A stretch of DNA of 19,522 bases, taken from positions 1-19,522 of the forward strand of contig JAOUDB010000013.1 of the NCBI GenBank assembly GCA_029859485.1. Reading direction: 5' to 3'. Below, one piece after another: positions 1 through 6,193 of this stretch. Source of the stretch: Desulfuromonadales bacterium (GTDB lineage: Bacteria; Desulfobacterota; Desulfuromonadia; Desulfuromonadales; BM103). Each line of letters opens with the position of its first letter. Position 1 is the stretch's first letter. The translations under genes were made by a program, and so were the position numbers. The notes under the pieces are model-generated. The model was given only the letters and a program-made list of their open reading frames with translations, was not told where the DNA came from and made no database searches.

Positions 1-1
1 T

Positions 2-679
2 GAAGACTTCCGGCATAAAATTTTAGCGCCTATTGTTAATGCCCAACATTTGCTAAATAGAGGTGAGTTAAGCCAAAGGGAAATGGTGGACGTAATTGCT
101 GAAATTGAGTTCTCAGAATGGAATGAAGTGTTCGTTTATGCCATAGACGCGACAAAGGTCCTAGTTGAAGAGTTTCAAAATGCTGCTTCTGAAATTGATC
201 AACACCGAATACACATTCAAGAATACATTTCTGCTCTGCCTGATGGTGAGAGTCTCCTCCAAAAAGTTAGAAGACTAAAGCCTGTATCGAATAAACGTGT
301 GCTGATAGTCGAAGATAACGTGGCTGTGGCCCGTATGCTCGAAGTTTTGACAATGGACGATGCCGAGGTCATTCTTGCCCGTGATGGTGAAGAAGGTCTT
401 TCTCACATACAGGAAGGTTCTTTTGACTTGATTGTTTCTGATGTCATTATGCCAAAAATGGGTGGTATAGAGATGTACAAAAAAGCATTGTCAATTGACC
501 CAACATTAGAGGGTCACTTCATATTCTTTACGGGAACAGAAGACCCTGAGGAACTGAATTTTCTGCAGTCATCCAATGTCAGAGTTCTCCCAAAGCCATC
601 ACCAGTAAAATTGATCTGCCAGGTTATTGATCAGGTTCTTGCGAAATCATCTCCTGGGCAGAACACTACTGTTCACTGA
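2..679 (+). CDS. Response regulator receiver-domain protein, 5' end missing
   Basis: The reading frame is open to the left edge, so this is the C-terminal part (226 codons) of a longer protein; the TTG at 50 is only an internal candidate start. The last ~125 residues are a CheY-like receiver domain. The acidic pair is in LIVEDN, the phosphoacceptor Asp in VSDVIMP, the switch Thr in FFTGT and the conserved Lys in LPKPS, all intact. The upstream ~95 residues are mostly helical. They begin with FRHKILAPIV, which loosely resembles a histidine-kinase H-box, so the whole gene could be a hybrid kinase or a regulator with a degenerate dimerisation domain; this is weak inference. The protein stops directly after the receiver, so no C-terminal output domain is attached. 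The last codons and stop lie inside a dispersed repeat (665-680). A terminator follows about 165 bp downstream. Confidence 0.88.
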   Translation, partial: EDFRHKILAPIVNAQHLLNRGELSQREMVDVIAEIEFSEWNEVFVYAIDATKVLVEEFQNAASEIDQHRIHIQEYISALPDGESLLQKVRRLKPVSNKRVLIVEDNVAVARMLEVLTMDDAEVILARDGEEGLSHIQEGSFDLIVSDVIMPKMGGIEMYKKALSIDPTLEGHFIFFTGTEDPEELNFLQSSNVRVLPKPSPVKLICQVIDQVLAKSSPGQNTTVH

Positions 680-680
680 T
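665..680 (+). repeat. Dispersed 16-bp repeat, copy 1
   Basis: This copy reads ACTACTGTTCACTGAT and matches the copy at 3381-3396 at 14 of 16 positions. It overlaps the last codons and stop of the response regulator gene, so it contributes coding sequence at the C-terminus. Related copies flank the yciH gene. Confidence 0.5.
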
Positions 681-844
681 GAGACTTGAACAGTCAAGCT
701 TATCAATGGAAAGATATTCACCAACGCCATGTTGATTGTACCCGATTAAAATGATTGTGATTGTACATCCCCACAAGTCACGACTTCCGAGAAGAAAATC
801 GGCTTCTTATTGATCGAGATATTTGAGAGCAAACTCAGATGAGT

Positions 845-880
845 ATGGCCACCCGTTACTAGGTGGCCATTTTTATTTTC
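845..880 (+). terminator. Rho-independent terminator after the response regulator gene
   Basis: A perfect 9-bp stem, ATGGCCACC (845-853) with GGTGGCCAT (862-870), has an 8-nt loop and is followed by TTTTATTTTC. It is well placed to end the + strand transcript of the response regulator gene. The 680-844 stretch before it contains no gene. It holds only a direct repeat of GATTGTAC (734-741 and 759-766). Confidence 0.85.
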
Positions 881-927
881 AGAATTAAATGTTTGAGGTG
901 CGAGGACTGGTAGAGTGCCAACGTTTG

Positions 928-1173
928 TTATTTTTTGTCCATATGTACGTCAACAACGCAATACGGGCAATGGACATCTGTTCCTACAAAGTAATCCATA
1001 CATTCACGATAGAGGCTTTCTACTTCTGGGGAGCCTACCGTTTTTTCAGCATGTTCCTTGCAGTGGGCGTCATACTTGCCATACAAAGCTTTGATTCTTG
1101 CATTTTCTTCTGCTGGTGCGCATGCAGTCAAAATTAGTGCAAGAGAGATAAGGCTAATGACTATTGTCTTCAT
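928..1173 (-). CDS. Small cysteine-containing lipoprotein, unknown function
   Basis: This 81-residue protein starts at the ATG at 1173, preceded by the Shine-Dalgarno-like AAGGGGG. A longer frame exists upstream but lacks that support and would bury the signal sequence. Residues 1-17 are a typical type II signal peptide ending in the lipobox L15-T16-A17-C18. Signal peptidase II should therefore cleave it and lipidate C18, leaving a ~63-residue periplasmic or outer-membrane-anchored domain. That domain has four cysteines (C38, C58, C69, C72), the last two as CPYC next to several His/Asp residues near the C-terminus. The arrangement could bind metal or form disulfides; heme is unlikely because no CxxCH is present. 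I do not recognise the family. It is monocistronic, convergent with the response regulator gene. Confidence 0.75.
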   Translation of the reverse strand: MKTIVISLISLALILTACAPAEENARIKALYGKYDAHCKEHAEKTVGSPEVESLYRECMDYFVGTDVHCPYCVVDVHMDKK

Positions 1174-1280
1174 AAATATGCACCCCCTTACGTTTGTCCT
1201 TGCACCTCTTAGCAAAACATTAACACTTGTTAAGCTTATTTCAATCCAGAAATATTTGTAAATCTCAGATGTCACCATTT

Positions 1281-1325
1281 ATAAAACACGAAAGCCCTCA
1301 ATCTTCGGATCAGGGGCTTTTCTTG
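1281..1325 (-). terminator. Terminator-like hairpin downstream of the pgsA-like gene
   Basis: AAAGCCCT (1291-1298) pairs with AGGGGCTTT (1312-1320), with one bulged base. Read on the minus strand the stem is followed by a T-rich stretch, and on the plus strand by TCTT, so it may act in both directions. It lies about 70 bp past the stop of the PgsA-like gene. Confidence 0.6.
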
Positions 1326-1352
1326 TATTGCCGTATTGAAAAAGATTACTTT

Positions 1353-1370
1353 GTTTGTCCCGTCCCGCGT
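1353..1370. repeat. Inverted repeat flanking the pgsA-like gene, left arm
   Basis: GTTTGTCCCGTCCCGCGT is the reverse complement, at 17 of 18 positions, of 2036-2053. The arms sit 17 bp beyond the stop and 99 bp beyond the start of the gene. Confidence 0.6.
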
Positions 1371-1387
1371 TCCGGCAGTTACGAATT

Positions 1388-1936
1388 TCACTCCCCATCC
1401 TTTTCGGTCTTTTCCGAAAAAACTTTAACCCCGCACCAAACGTAATGAAAGCAGGCAATGGCTGTCAGCAGGCCGGTTACTATGAAGAGTGTATAGAGCA
1501 GAGTGGCATTGATGGCAGTGAACGCGGCGAGCAAAGCGAAACCGATGGCGACGATTTGCAGTAGGGTTGACAACTTACCCCAAACACTTGGTACGGCAAC
1601 GGTAAGATTGCCGGAAAAATGTAGGGCGCCGGCGCCGAGAGCGACGTAAAGGTCTTTAGCAACCACCGTAACCGCCAACCAGGGCGGCAAAAGCCCTTGA
1701 ACGCTGAGAGATATAAAGGCCACCGTACTCAGCAGGCGGTCTCCCAGCGGATCGAGAAAGGTGCCCAGTACGGTTTTCTGCTTCAGGTGACGAGCGAGAT
1801 AGCCATCGAGGAAATCGGTGAACCCGGCGACGGCAAAGATTGTCAGGGCGAGGGGAAATTGGCGATAGATGACAGCGACGAGAAACGGCGCCACCATAAA
1901 GACCCGTAACAGACTCAGCGCGTTAGGGATATTCAC
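1388..1936 (-). CDS. pgsA: CDP-alcohol phosphatidyltransferase, PgsA-like
   Basis: This 182-residue integral membrane enzyme transfers a phosphatidyl group from CDP-diacylglycerol to an alcohol. In the PgsA branch this gives phosphatidylglycerophosphate, the first committed step to phosphatidylglycerol and cardiolipin. The family signature is complete: DFLDGYLAR, eight residues, then GTFLDPLGD, matching D-x2-DG-x2-AR-x8-G-x3-D-x3-D around residues 40-66. The N-terminus MNIPNALSLLRVF is characteristic of PgsA. I chose the GTG at 1936 because GGAGGAG lies just upstream of it. An in-frame TTG at 1948 is part of that Shine-Dalgarno stretch and has none of its own. About five membrane segments are visible. 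Length is typical for PgsA, though other CDP-alcohol transferases share the motif. A candidate promoter lies at 1981-2009 and a terminator at 1281-1325, so it is probably transcribed alone. Confidence 0.88.
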   Translation of the reverse strand: MNIPNALSLLRVFMVAPFLVAVIYRQFPLALTIFAVAGFTDFLDGYLARHLKQKTVLGTFLDPLGDRLLSTVAFISLSVQGLLPPWLAVTVVAKDLYVALGAGALHFSGNLTVAVPSVWGKLSTLLQIVAIGFALLAAFTAINATLLYTLFIVTGLLTAIACFHYVWCGVKVFSEKTEKDGE

Positions 1937-1980
1937 CTGCTCCTCCAAAAATAGGGGGGACTGCTCGGCGAGACTCTTTT

Positions 1981-2009
1981 AGTATGCCTTAATTCTATTG
2001 GTTTTCCAA
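1981..2009 (-). promoter_or_regulatory. Candidate sigma-70 promoter for the pgsA-like gene
   Basis: Read on the minus strand: TTGGAA, 17-nt spacer, CATACT, about 45 bp before the GTG start. Each hexamer matches consensus at four of six positions. The -35 lies within the small palindrome ATTGGttttCCAAT (1997-2010). Confidence 0.4.
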
Positions 2010-2035
2010 TTGAGGAGTTGAATCCGGGATGTGGG

Positions 2036-2053
2036 ACGCGGGACGCGACAAAC
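2036..2053. repeat. Inverted repeat flanking the pgsA-like gene, right arm
   Basis: ACGCGGGACGCGACAAAC is the partner of 1353-1370, with one mismatch. The arm itself contains a GGGACGC direct duplication just upstream (from 2033). Confidence 0.6.
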
Positions 2054-2382
2054 CAAAAGGTTAACGGCTTTGCTGTTCACGATCAGCGTCAAAATATATC
2101 CACTGCTAGGAATCTTTCATCGTTATGTATTGTCCCGCATATAGATTTACTATAAATCCTGTCGCAACTCATTCTCTTACATTACCTAGGGATATTTAGT
2201 ATGCGGATGCCAAGGCACAAAACCAGGCAATATCTGTCAGATTAAGTCCCGATTTCTACAAAGCAAAACATAAAGACCGCTCTCTTCGAAATTATTCGTT
2301 TTACTTCCTTAAAGTTCTAACTTTTGGATATGCAATACGTCAGCCTTGGTCCCAAAGTTTGATGGCGTCTTTATTGTCATCA

Positions 2383-2402
2383 CCTTGGCGACTTTGCGTT
2401 AA
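2383..2402 (-). repeat. Partial copy of the fold-back repeat arm
   Basis: On the minus strand this reads TTAACGCAAAGTCGCCAAGG. It matches 18 of 20 positions of the arm at 5942-5961. It lies about 65 bp before the start of the presenilin-like gene. Confidence 0.5.
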
Positions 2403-2468
2403 ATCGATTTTATGTTTAAGGGTTGTTTTTCAGTGTCCACTTTACTTTGATCAAGGCATAATGACCAA

Positions 2469-3317
2469 ATGTTGCTCCACTCCTTCACCACCTTCAGCAA
2501 ATCCAACCAGAGGATGATCCTCCTCTTGATAGCCAGCCACCTGGTATGGGGCTGTTCTCTCATTGGTTTCTGGTCAACCGGCCGTCTGTTTGAAACAGCT
2601 TCTCTTTTATGGTCCGGATTCTACCTTGCTTTGCAACTTTACGCCGCAGCACAACTTCTTTTGCCAGCGCTCCTGATTCATCCGGAGAATCGCAACAGAG
2701 GGTTCTATCTGTTCTGGGGGATCGTGCTACTTTTGGGCGTGTGGCTGCTTCAACAGCTTAGCCCGACAATCACATGGCAGCCCCTGCTAAACGCCTTCCA
2801 GTCTGCGCTGTTACTCCTGGTCGCAACTGTGACTGGTGCCGCAATGGCACGTTATATTGATAAACTATGGGAGATTGTCCCTGTCTGCTTGGTGATGACC
2901 TTGGCTGATTTTGCCAGTTGGCTCTTCGGTCCAACCGCCGGCTTTACTCAAGCCATCCAGCAATACTATGAGGCTCCTTCTGGGACACCACCCCTGGTTG
3001 ACATGATCCTGGTCAAACTCGCTTTCCCCGGCGCCCCTGGCTTGCTGCCTGCTTTCGGTATCTCTGATTGGATTATGGTTGTGTTCTTTGCCATAGTTGC
3101 TGCTCGTCATGAGGTGAATGATAACCTGATTGGCGCATCTGGAGAGAAACAGGCACGGCAGGGTAGAATAGGCGGGTATCTGCCGGTTTCAGTTATTGCT
3201 CTTTTCCTGGCGATGACGCTTGCGCAGACAACGGGACTCTTTATCCCGGCACTGCCGGTTATTGCTCTGGTTATGATGCTCTGGTACTCTTTACGATATC
3301 TGTTTTTACGGCTGTGA
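2469..3317 (+). CDS. Polytopic membrane protein with presenilin-type aspartyl protease motifs
   Basis: This 282-residue protein is mostly hydrophobic, with about eight visible membrane segments (roughly 17-36, 44-68, 78-96, 106-126, 135-153, 193-212, 237-255, 257-278). Three short features occur in the order and spacing of GxGD intramembrane proteases (presenilin, signal peptide peptidase, archaeal PSH). D147 is inside a membrane helix (LADFAS, in place of YD), GISD is at 197-200 at the start of a helix (in place of GxGD), and PALP is at 260-263 in the last helix. In that family the two aspartates are catalytic and PAL shapes the active site. Function is inferred from motifs alone; the protein could instead be an inactive relative or an unrelated membrane protein. 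The ATG at 2469 has no clear Shine-Dalgarno. A -10-like CATAAT at 2457-2462 would put transcription start almost on the ATG, so a leaderless mRNA is possible. M16 is a less likely alternative start. Confidence 0.72.
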   Translation: MLLHSFTTFSKSNQRMILLLIASHLVWGCSLIGFWSTGRLFETASLLWSGFYLALQLYAAAQLLLPALLIHPENRNRGFYLFWGIVLLLGVWLLQQLSPTITWQPLLNAFQSALLLLVATVTGAAMARYIDKLWEIVPVCLVMTLADFASWLFGPTAGFTQAIQQYYEAPSGTPPLVDMILVKLAFPGAPGLLPAFGISDWIMVVFFAIVAARHEVNDNLIGASGEKQARQGRIGGYLPVSVIALFLAMTLAQTTGLFIPALPVIALVMMLWYSLRYLFLRL

Positions 3318-3335
3318 ATTGGAACTGGCAAACCG

Positions 3336-3371
3336 CAGGGGTTGCCCCCGACTAAAAGGGGTTGTCCCCTG
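3336..3371. repeat. GC-rich compound hairpin after the presenilin-like gene
   Basis: CAGGGG (3336-3341) pairs with CCCCTG (3366-3371), and CCCC (3345-3348) pairs with GGGG (3358-3361) inside it. The two halves are also near direct repeats (GGGGTTGCCCC and GGGGTTGTCCCC). No T tract follows, so it is a repeat-type palindrome more than a standard terminator. It may still protect or end the upstream mRNA. Confidence 0.5.
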
Positions 3372-3380
3372 ATCGTAGAA

Positions 3381-3396
3381 ATTACTATTCACTGAT
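3381..3396 (+). repeat. Dispersed 16-bp repeat, copy 2
   Basis: ATTACTATTCACTGAT, upstream of yciH. It is the same family as 665-680 (14 of 16) and the cluster at 3830-3862. Confidence 0.5.
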
Positions 3397-3422
3397 AACT
3401 ACAACGAAAAACTGGACCTCAG

Positions 3423-3782
3423 ATGAAAAACACCAACTCTCGCCTCGCCTATTCCTGCGAATCTGGCCGTAATTGCCCAAAGTGCAAGAAACCGATTACT
3501 GGGTGTGCTTGTCGTAAGTCGGCAGCACCACCCGCTTCCGGGGATGGTGTTGTTCGTGTCGGCCGCGAAACCAAGGGGCGTAAAGGCAAAGGAATGACTC
3601 TGATCACAGGTGTTCCGCTGCCAACCAACGAACTCAAAAAACTTGCGAAAGAGTTGAAACAGAAATGCGGAACTGGCGGCACTCTCAAGGATGGCGTGAT
3701 TGAGATTCAGGGCGATCATCGTGATGCCTTGGTTGAAATGCTTAAAGCCAGGGGTTGGACGGTTAAGAGGAGCGGGGGTTAG
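3423..3782 (+). CDS. yciH: SUI1/YciH family translation factor with N-terminal Cys cluster
   Basis: This 119-residue protein has a SUI1 (eIF1-like) domain over roughly residues 50-116. Recognisable elements are the KGRKGKGMTLITG strand, the GTGGTLKDG loop and IQGDHR. The family resembles eukaryotic eIF1; E. coli YciH influences start-site fidelity and is not essential. The N-terminus LAYSCESGR matches the usual YciH start. It is followed by C12, C18, C21, C28 and C30 (CPKCKK, then CACRK), a spacing that could hold zinc, which E. coli YciH lacks. The start ATG has only a weak GGA upstream. A G-rich direct repeat (GGGGGTTAG at 3774-3782 and 3788-3796) overlaps the stop codon. Neighbours on both sides are separated by repeats, so it may be transcribed alone. 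Confidence 0.9.
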   Translation: MKNTNSRLAYSCESGRNCPKCKKPITGCACRKSAAPPASGDGVVRVGRETKGRKGKGMTLITGVPLPTNELKKLAKELKQKCGTGGTLKDGVIEIQGDHRDALVEMLKARGWTVKRSGG

Positions 3783-3829
3783 GGGCTGGGGGTTAGTTTA
3801 TTACAAGCCACTTGTTACCGTCCTGGCTT

Positions 3830-3862
3830 TTCACTGATTACTGTTCACGAATCACTATTCAC
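3830..3862 (+). repeat. Dispersed repeat cluster, copies 3 and 4
   Basis: TTCACTGATTACT (3830-3842) matches 3388-3400 at 12 of 13 positions. ATTACTGTTCACGAAT (3837-3852) and ATCACTATTCAC (3851-3862) are further variants. The array lies immediately before the DUF423 gene start and, with 3381-3396, brackets yciH in direct orientation. Confidence 0.5.
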
Positions 3863-3874
3863 GGGGTTTTATCA

Positions 3875-4249
3875 ATGAAAGTTTTCGTTCTTCTCGGCAG
3901 TATCAATGCTTTTCTCGGTGTCGCTTTAGGCGCATTCGGCGCTCATGGTCTTAAAAGCAAGGTCTCCCCTGAGATGCTTGTGGTCTGGCAGACAGGTGTT
4001 CAGTATCACCTGGTTCATGCTCTCGCTCTTCTGCTCATCGGAATCCTCTGTCATTTGATGCCGGACCCTGCTTTGGCTCGCAACGCTGGATGGGCCATCC
4101 TGGTCGGGATTCTCCTCTTCTCAGGCTCGTTGTATGTCATGGCCCTTTCTGGGGTCAGGGCGCTGGGTATTATCACCCCCTTGGGCGGTGTTGCCTTTCT
4201 TGTCGGTTGGTTGTTGTTGACTCTTGCAGCCTGGAAAAATGTTTCCTGA
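3875..4249 (+). CDS. DUF423 small membrane protein (YgdD family)
   Basis: This 124-residue protein has four predicted membrane helices. It carries the DUF423 hallmarks: MKVFVLLGSINAF at the start, GAFGAHG (19-25), the YHLVHAL motif (44-50), and a glycine-rich last helix pair containing ITPLGG. No biochemical function is established for the family. I start at the ATG at 3875. A longer frame from 3812 would add residues encoded by the repeat array and would not resemble the family N-terminus. The Shine-Dalgarno is poor (CGGGG about 9 nt upstream). The start lies directly after the dispersed repeats, which may contain the promoter. Confidence 0.88.
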   Translation: MKVFVLLGSINAFLGVALGAFGAHGLKSKVSPEMLVVWQTGVQYHLVHALALLLIGILCHLMPDPALARNAGWAILVGILLFSGSLYVMALSGVRALGIITPLGGVAFLVGWLLLTLAAWKNVS

Positions 4250-4314
4250 ACCGGCCAAGGCTGCTGGTGAGATTTGCTGTTGTCAAACTTGTAGAAGGAA
4301 GGAAAAACGATACA

Positions 4315-4356
4315 ATGGGACGACATCATCGACGTTCACCATCCTCGTTGGGGTAA
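4315..4356 (+). other. Possible 13-residue upstream ORF before the acyl-CoA dehydrogenase gene
   Basis: ATG at 4315 encodes MGRHHRRSPSSLG and stops 3 nt before the next gene's ATG. GAAGGAAGG lies about 12 nt upstream. The His/Arg-rich content and the tight spacing would fit a translational-coupling leader, but a 13-codon frame can easily arise by chance. Confidence 0.2.
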
Positions 4357-4359
4357 AAA

Positions 4360-5904
4360 ATGAAACCAGAACAAAGCCAAGGGCTCACACTCAGAGCTGA
4401 GCAAACCAATAACGCAACGCCTTTCCCTGAATTCCTTCAAGCCTTCAAATCGAATTTACATAACGTCTTTCATAATCGCGAAGATTTCGACAAACTCAGC
4501 ATTAATCGTGGCCTGCCGCCTTATGTCCTGCGAGACATCATGGCTTCCAGCCCATTGTCCACCTTTATTCAATCTGAGCAGGGTGGGCGGGGCGGACAAA
4601 TCAGCGAAGGTATTGCTCTCATTGAGGCCGCCTCTTACGAATCCCTGGCTTTGGCGCTGGTCTTCGGAATCAACTGGGCGCTCTTTATCCAGCCGGTTAC
4701 AAAATATGGTCAGGAGGCTGCACGAGAAGCGGTTTTAAGGGACTTCGTGCAACACAAGAAGATGGGCGGGTTGATGATCACCGAGCCTGACTATGGCAGT
4801 GATGCTTTACACATGCAGAGCTCTTGGAGTGGAGAGGGTGATTTTTGTCACCTGCAAGGAACCAAGCATTGGGCGGGCTTGACCGGTTGGGCCGACTACT
4901 GGCTGCTTACGGCACGGCAGGTCACAGAAAAGAAGGGGCTGGCACGCGATATCGACTTCTTTATCTGTGACGCCAATGCACCCGGTCAGCAAGTTGTTGT
5001 CGAGGAAAAATTCAACAACCTTGGCCTCTATATGATTCCCTACGGCCGCAATCGCATCAATGTTACGATCCCTAAAACACATCGACTGATCCCGCACAGC
5101 ACAGGGATCAAGATGATGCTCGACTTGCTGCATCGCAGCCGCATGCAGTTTCCGGCGATGGCGATGGGTTTCCTGACGCGCATCCTTGATGAAGCGACCA
5201 GCCACTCCCGCGAGCGCCTAGTCGGTGGCAAAGCTTTGTATAACTATGACCAGGTCCAAGCCCGCCTGGCACAGATTCAGTCGGCGTTCACCATTTGTTC
5301 GGCAATGTGTGTCAACACTAGCGAGCACGCCAGTATCGATCGAGATTTAGCCACTCATGGGTTGGAAGCGAACTCTATCAAAACCTGCGTCACTGATCTC
5401 ATGCAGGATTCCGCCCAATCATTACTGCAGCTTGTTGGAGCGGCAGGCTACCGTCTTGACCACTTTGCCGGCCGCGCCATTGTCGACAGTCGTCCATTTC
5501 AGATCTTCGAAGGATCCAACGATATTCTTTATGTGCAGATTGCCGAAGCGCTCCTGAAGCAGATGAAAATCGCCAAAGAGAAAAACCTGTTCCGCTACCT
5601 CAACGGTTTTGACCTCACTCATCGCGCCAGCGGACTGATTAAGGAATTGATCGAGTTTGATCTTGAGGCTTCCCTGCCTCAACGCAAAATGACCGAGTTA
5701 GGCAAGATTGTAAGCCGTATTGTCTCTATGGATTTGGTCCTGAGGTTAGGAGAAAAGGGGTTTGATCAAGAGATGATTAACGGTAGCCTTGTCAATCTGC
5801 AACAGGAGATTGCCGGGTTGTTAACTGTCTGTGCTTTTGAAAACTGTTCCGCGTTGATTGACCCTGATTCGGAGCATCCTTCCTGGCAAAAATTCTGTTG
5901 TTAA
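4360..5904 (+). CDS. Acyl-CoA dehydrogenase family flavoprotein
   Basis: This 514-residue homologue of FAD-dependent acyl-CoA dehydrogenases catalyses, in the known family, alpha-beta desaturation of an acyl-CoA and passes electrons to ETF. It has MITEPDYGSD (139-148), which matches the flavin-binding ITEPxxGSD segment. A GTKHWAGLTGWAD segment follows, then the C-terminal IFEGSNDIL, in which E384 occupies the catalytic-base position (family YEGT). The usual family length is ~380; the extra ~100 residues here are mostly a C-terminal helical tail after residue 410. No ETF, thiolase or CoA ligase lies beside it, so the substrate cannot be read from context. GGGG lies about 6 nt before the start. 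It may form a transcription unit with the DUF423 gene (110-bp gap) or be alone. The fold-back repeat at 5921-6080 follows the stop. Confidence 0.87.
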   Translation: MKPEQSQGLTLRAEQTNNATPFPEFLQAFKSNLHNVFHNREDFDKLSINRGLPPYVLRDIMASSPLSTFIQSEQGGRGGQISEGIALIEAASYESLALALVFGINWALFIQPVTKYGQEAAREAVLRDFVQHKKMGGLMITEPDYGSDALHMQSSWSGEGDFCHLQGTKHWAGLTGWADYWLLTARQVTEKKGLARDIDFFICDANAPGQQVVVEEKFNNLGLYMIPYGRNRINVTIPKTHRLIPHSTGIKMMLDLLHRSRMQFPAMAMGFLTRILDEATSHSRERLVGGKALYNYDQVQARLAQIQSAFTICSAMCVNTSEHASIDRDLATHGLEANSIKTCVTDLMQDSAQSLLQLVGAAGYRLDHFAGRAIVDSRPFQIFEGSNDILYVQIAEALLKQMKIAKEKNLFRYLNGFDLTHRASGLIKELIEFDLEASLPQRKMTELGKIVSRIVSMDLVLRLGEKGFDQEMINGSLVNLQQEIAGLLTVCAFENCSALIDPDSEHPSWQKFCC

Positions 5905-5920
5905 ACTAAGGACTTAAAGC

Positions 5921-6080
5921 TAAAGCAAAGGCTGTAATTATTTAACGCAAAGGCGCGAAGGGGTAGAGAAAGCCCGCAAAGAAAACCACTTCAAAAAGCG
6001 AGAACAGTCACCTTTTGCGTTTTTCCTGGCTTTTCTTAGCGTCTTTGAGTTGCTCTTTTGATTTTAGCCTTTGCTGTTTT
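5921..6080. repeat. 160-bp imperfect fold-back (nested inverted repeat)
   Basis: The outer arms GCAAAGGCT (5925-5933) and AGCCTTTGC (6066-6074) are perfectly complementary. Inner arms AACGCAAAGGCGCGAAG (5944-5960) and 6035-6051 pair at 14 of 17 positions. A further AGAAAGCC/GGCTTTTCT pair lies inside. The transcript could form a long irregular hairpin. No coding frame is present. It fills most of the 289-bp gap between the convergent acyl-CoA dehydrogenase and yaiI-like genes, and might also end both transcripts. Confidence 0.6.
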
Positions 6081-6193
6081 GGCGTAAAGTCATGTTCCCT
6101 TCGTTTAGGGTATAGACCCGTTAAATAAAGACTTTGATTGGCCGCAGCTAAAATAAACTCATATTTTCAGCCTTAGCCTCTAGCCACCATCCA

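Larger units (their letters stand above)
1937..2468. other. Gene-free stretch with repeats
   Basis: No credible coding frame is visible in these 532 bp. The stretch holds a candidate promoter for the pgsA-like gene, the right arm of the inverted repeat (2036-2053), and an outlying match to the fold-back element at 5921-6080 (2383-2402). The base composition is AT-rich compared with the genes. I see nothing recognisable in 2060-2380. Confidence 0.5.

Noticed and set aside
50..52. TTG as the true start of the response regulator gene
   Set aside because: The frame is open upstream to the window edge with protein-like sequence and there is no Shine-Dalgarno before it, so the gene begins outside the window.
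889..1137. 82-codon + strand frame after the response regulator terminator
   Set aside because: It is antisense to the lipoprotein gene, which has a proper lipobox and ribosome binding site. The + frame has no such support.
3774..3862. G-rich and TTCAC-type repeats considered as a CRISPR array
   Set aside because: Units are short, variable and without regular spacers.
4360..5904. Acyl-CoA dehydrogenase as part of the polyketide pathway
   Set aside because: It lies more than 6 kb from the operon on the other strand, with unrelated genes between, so nothing links them.
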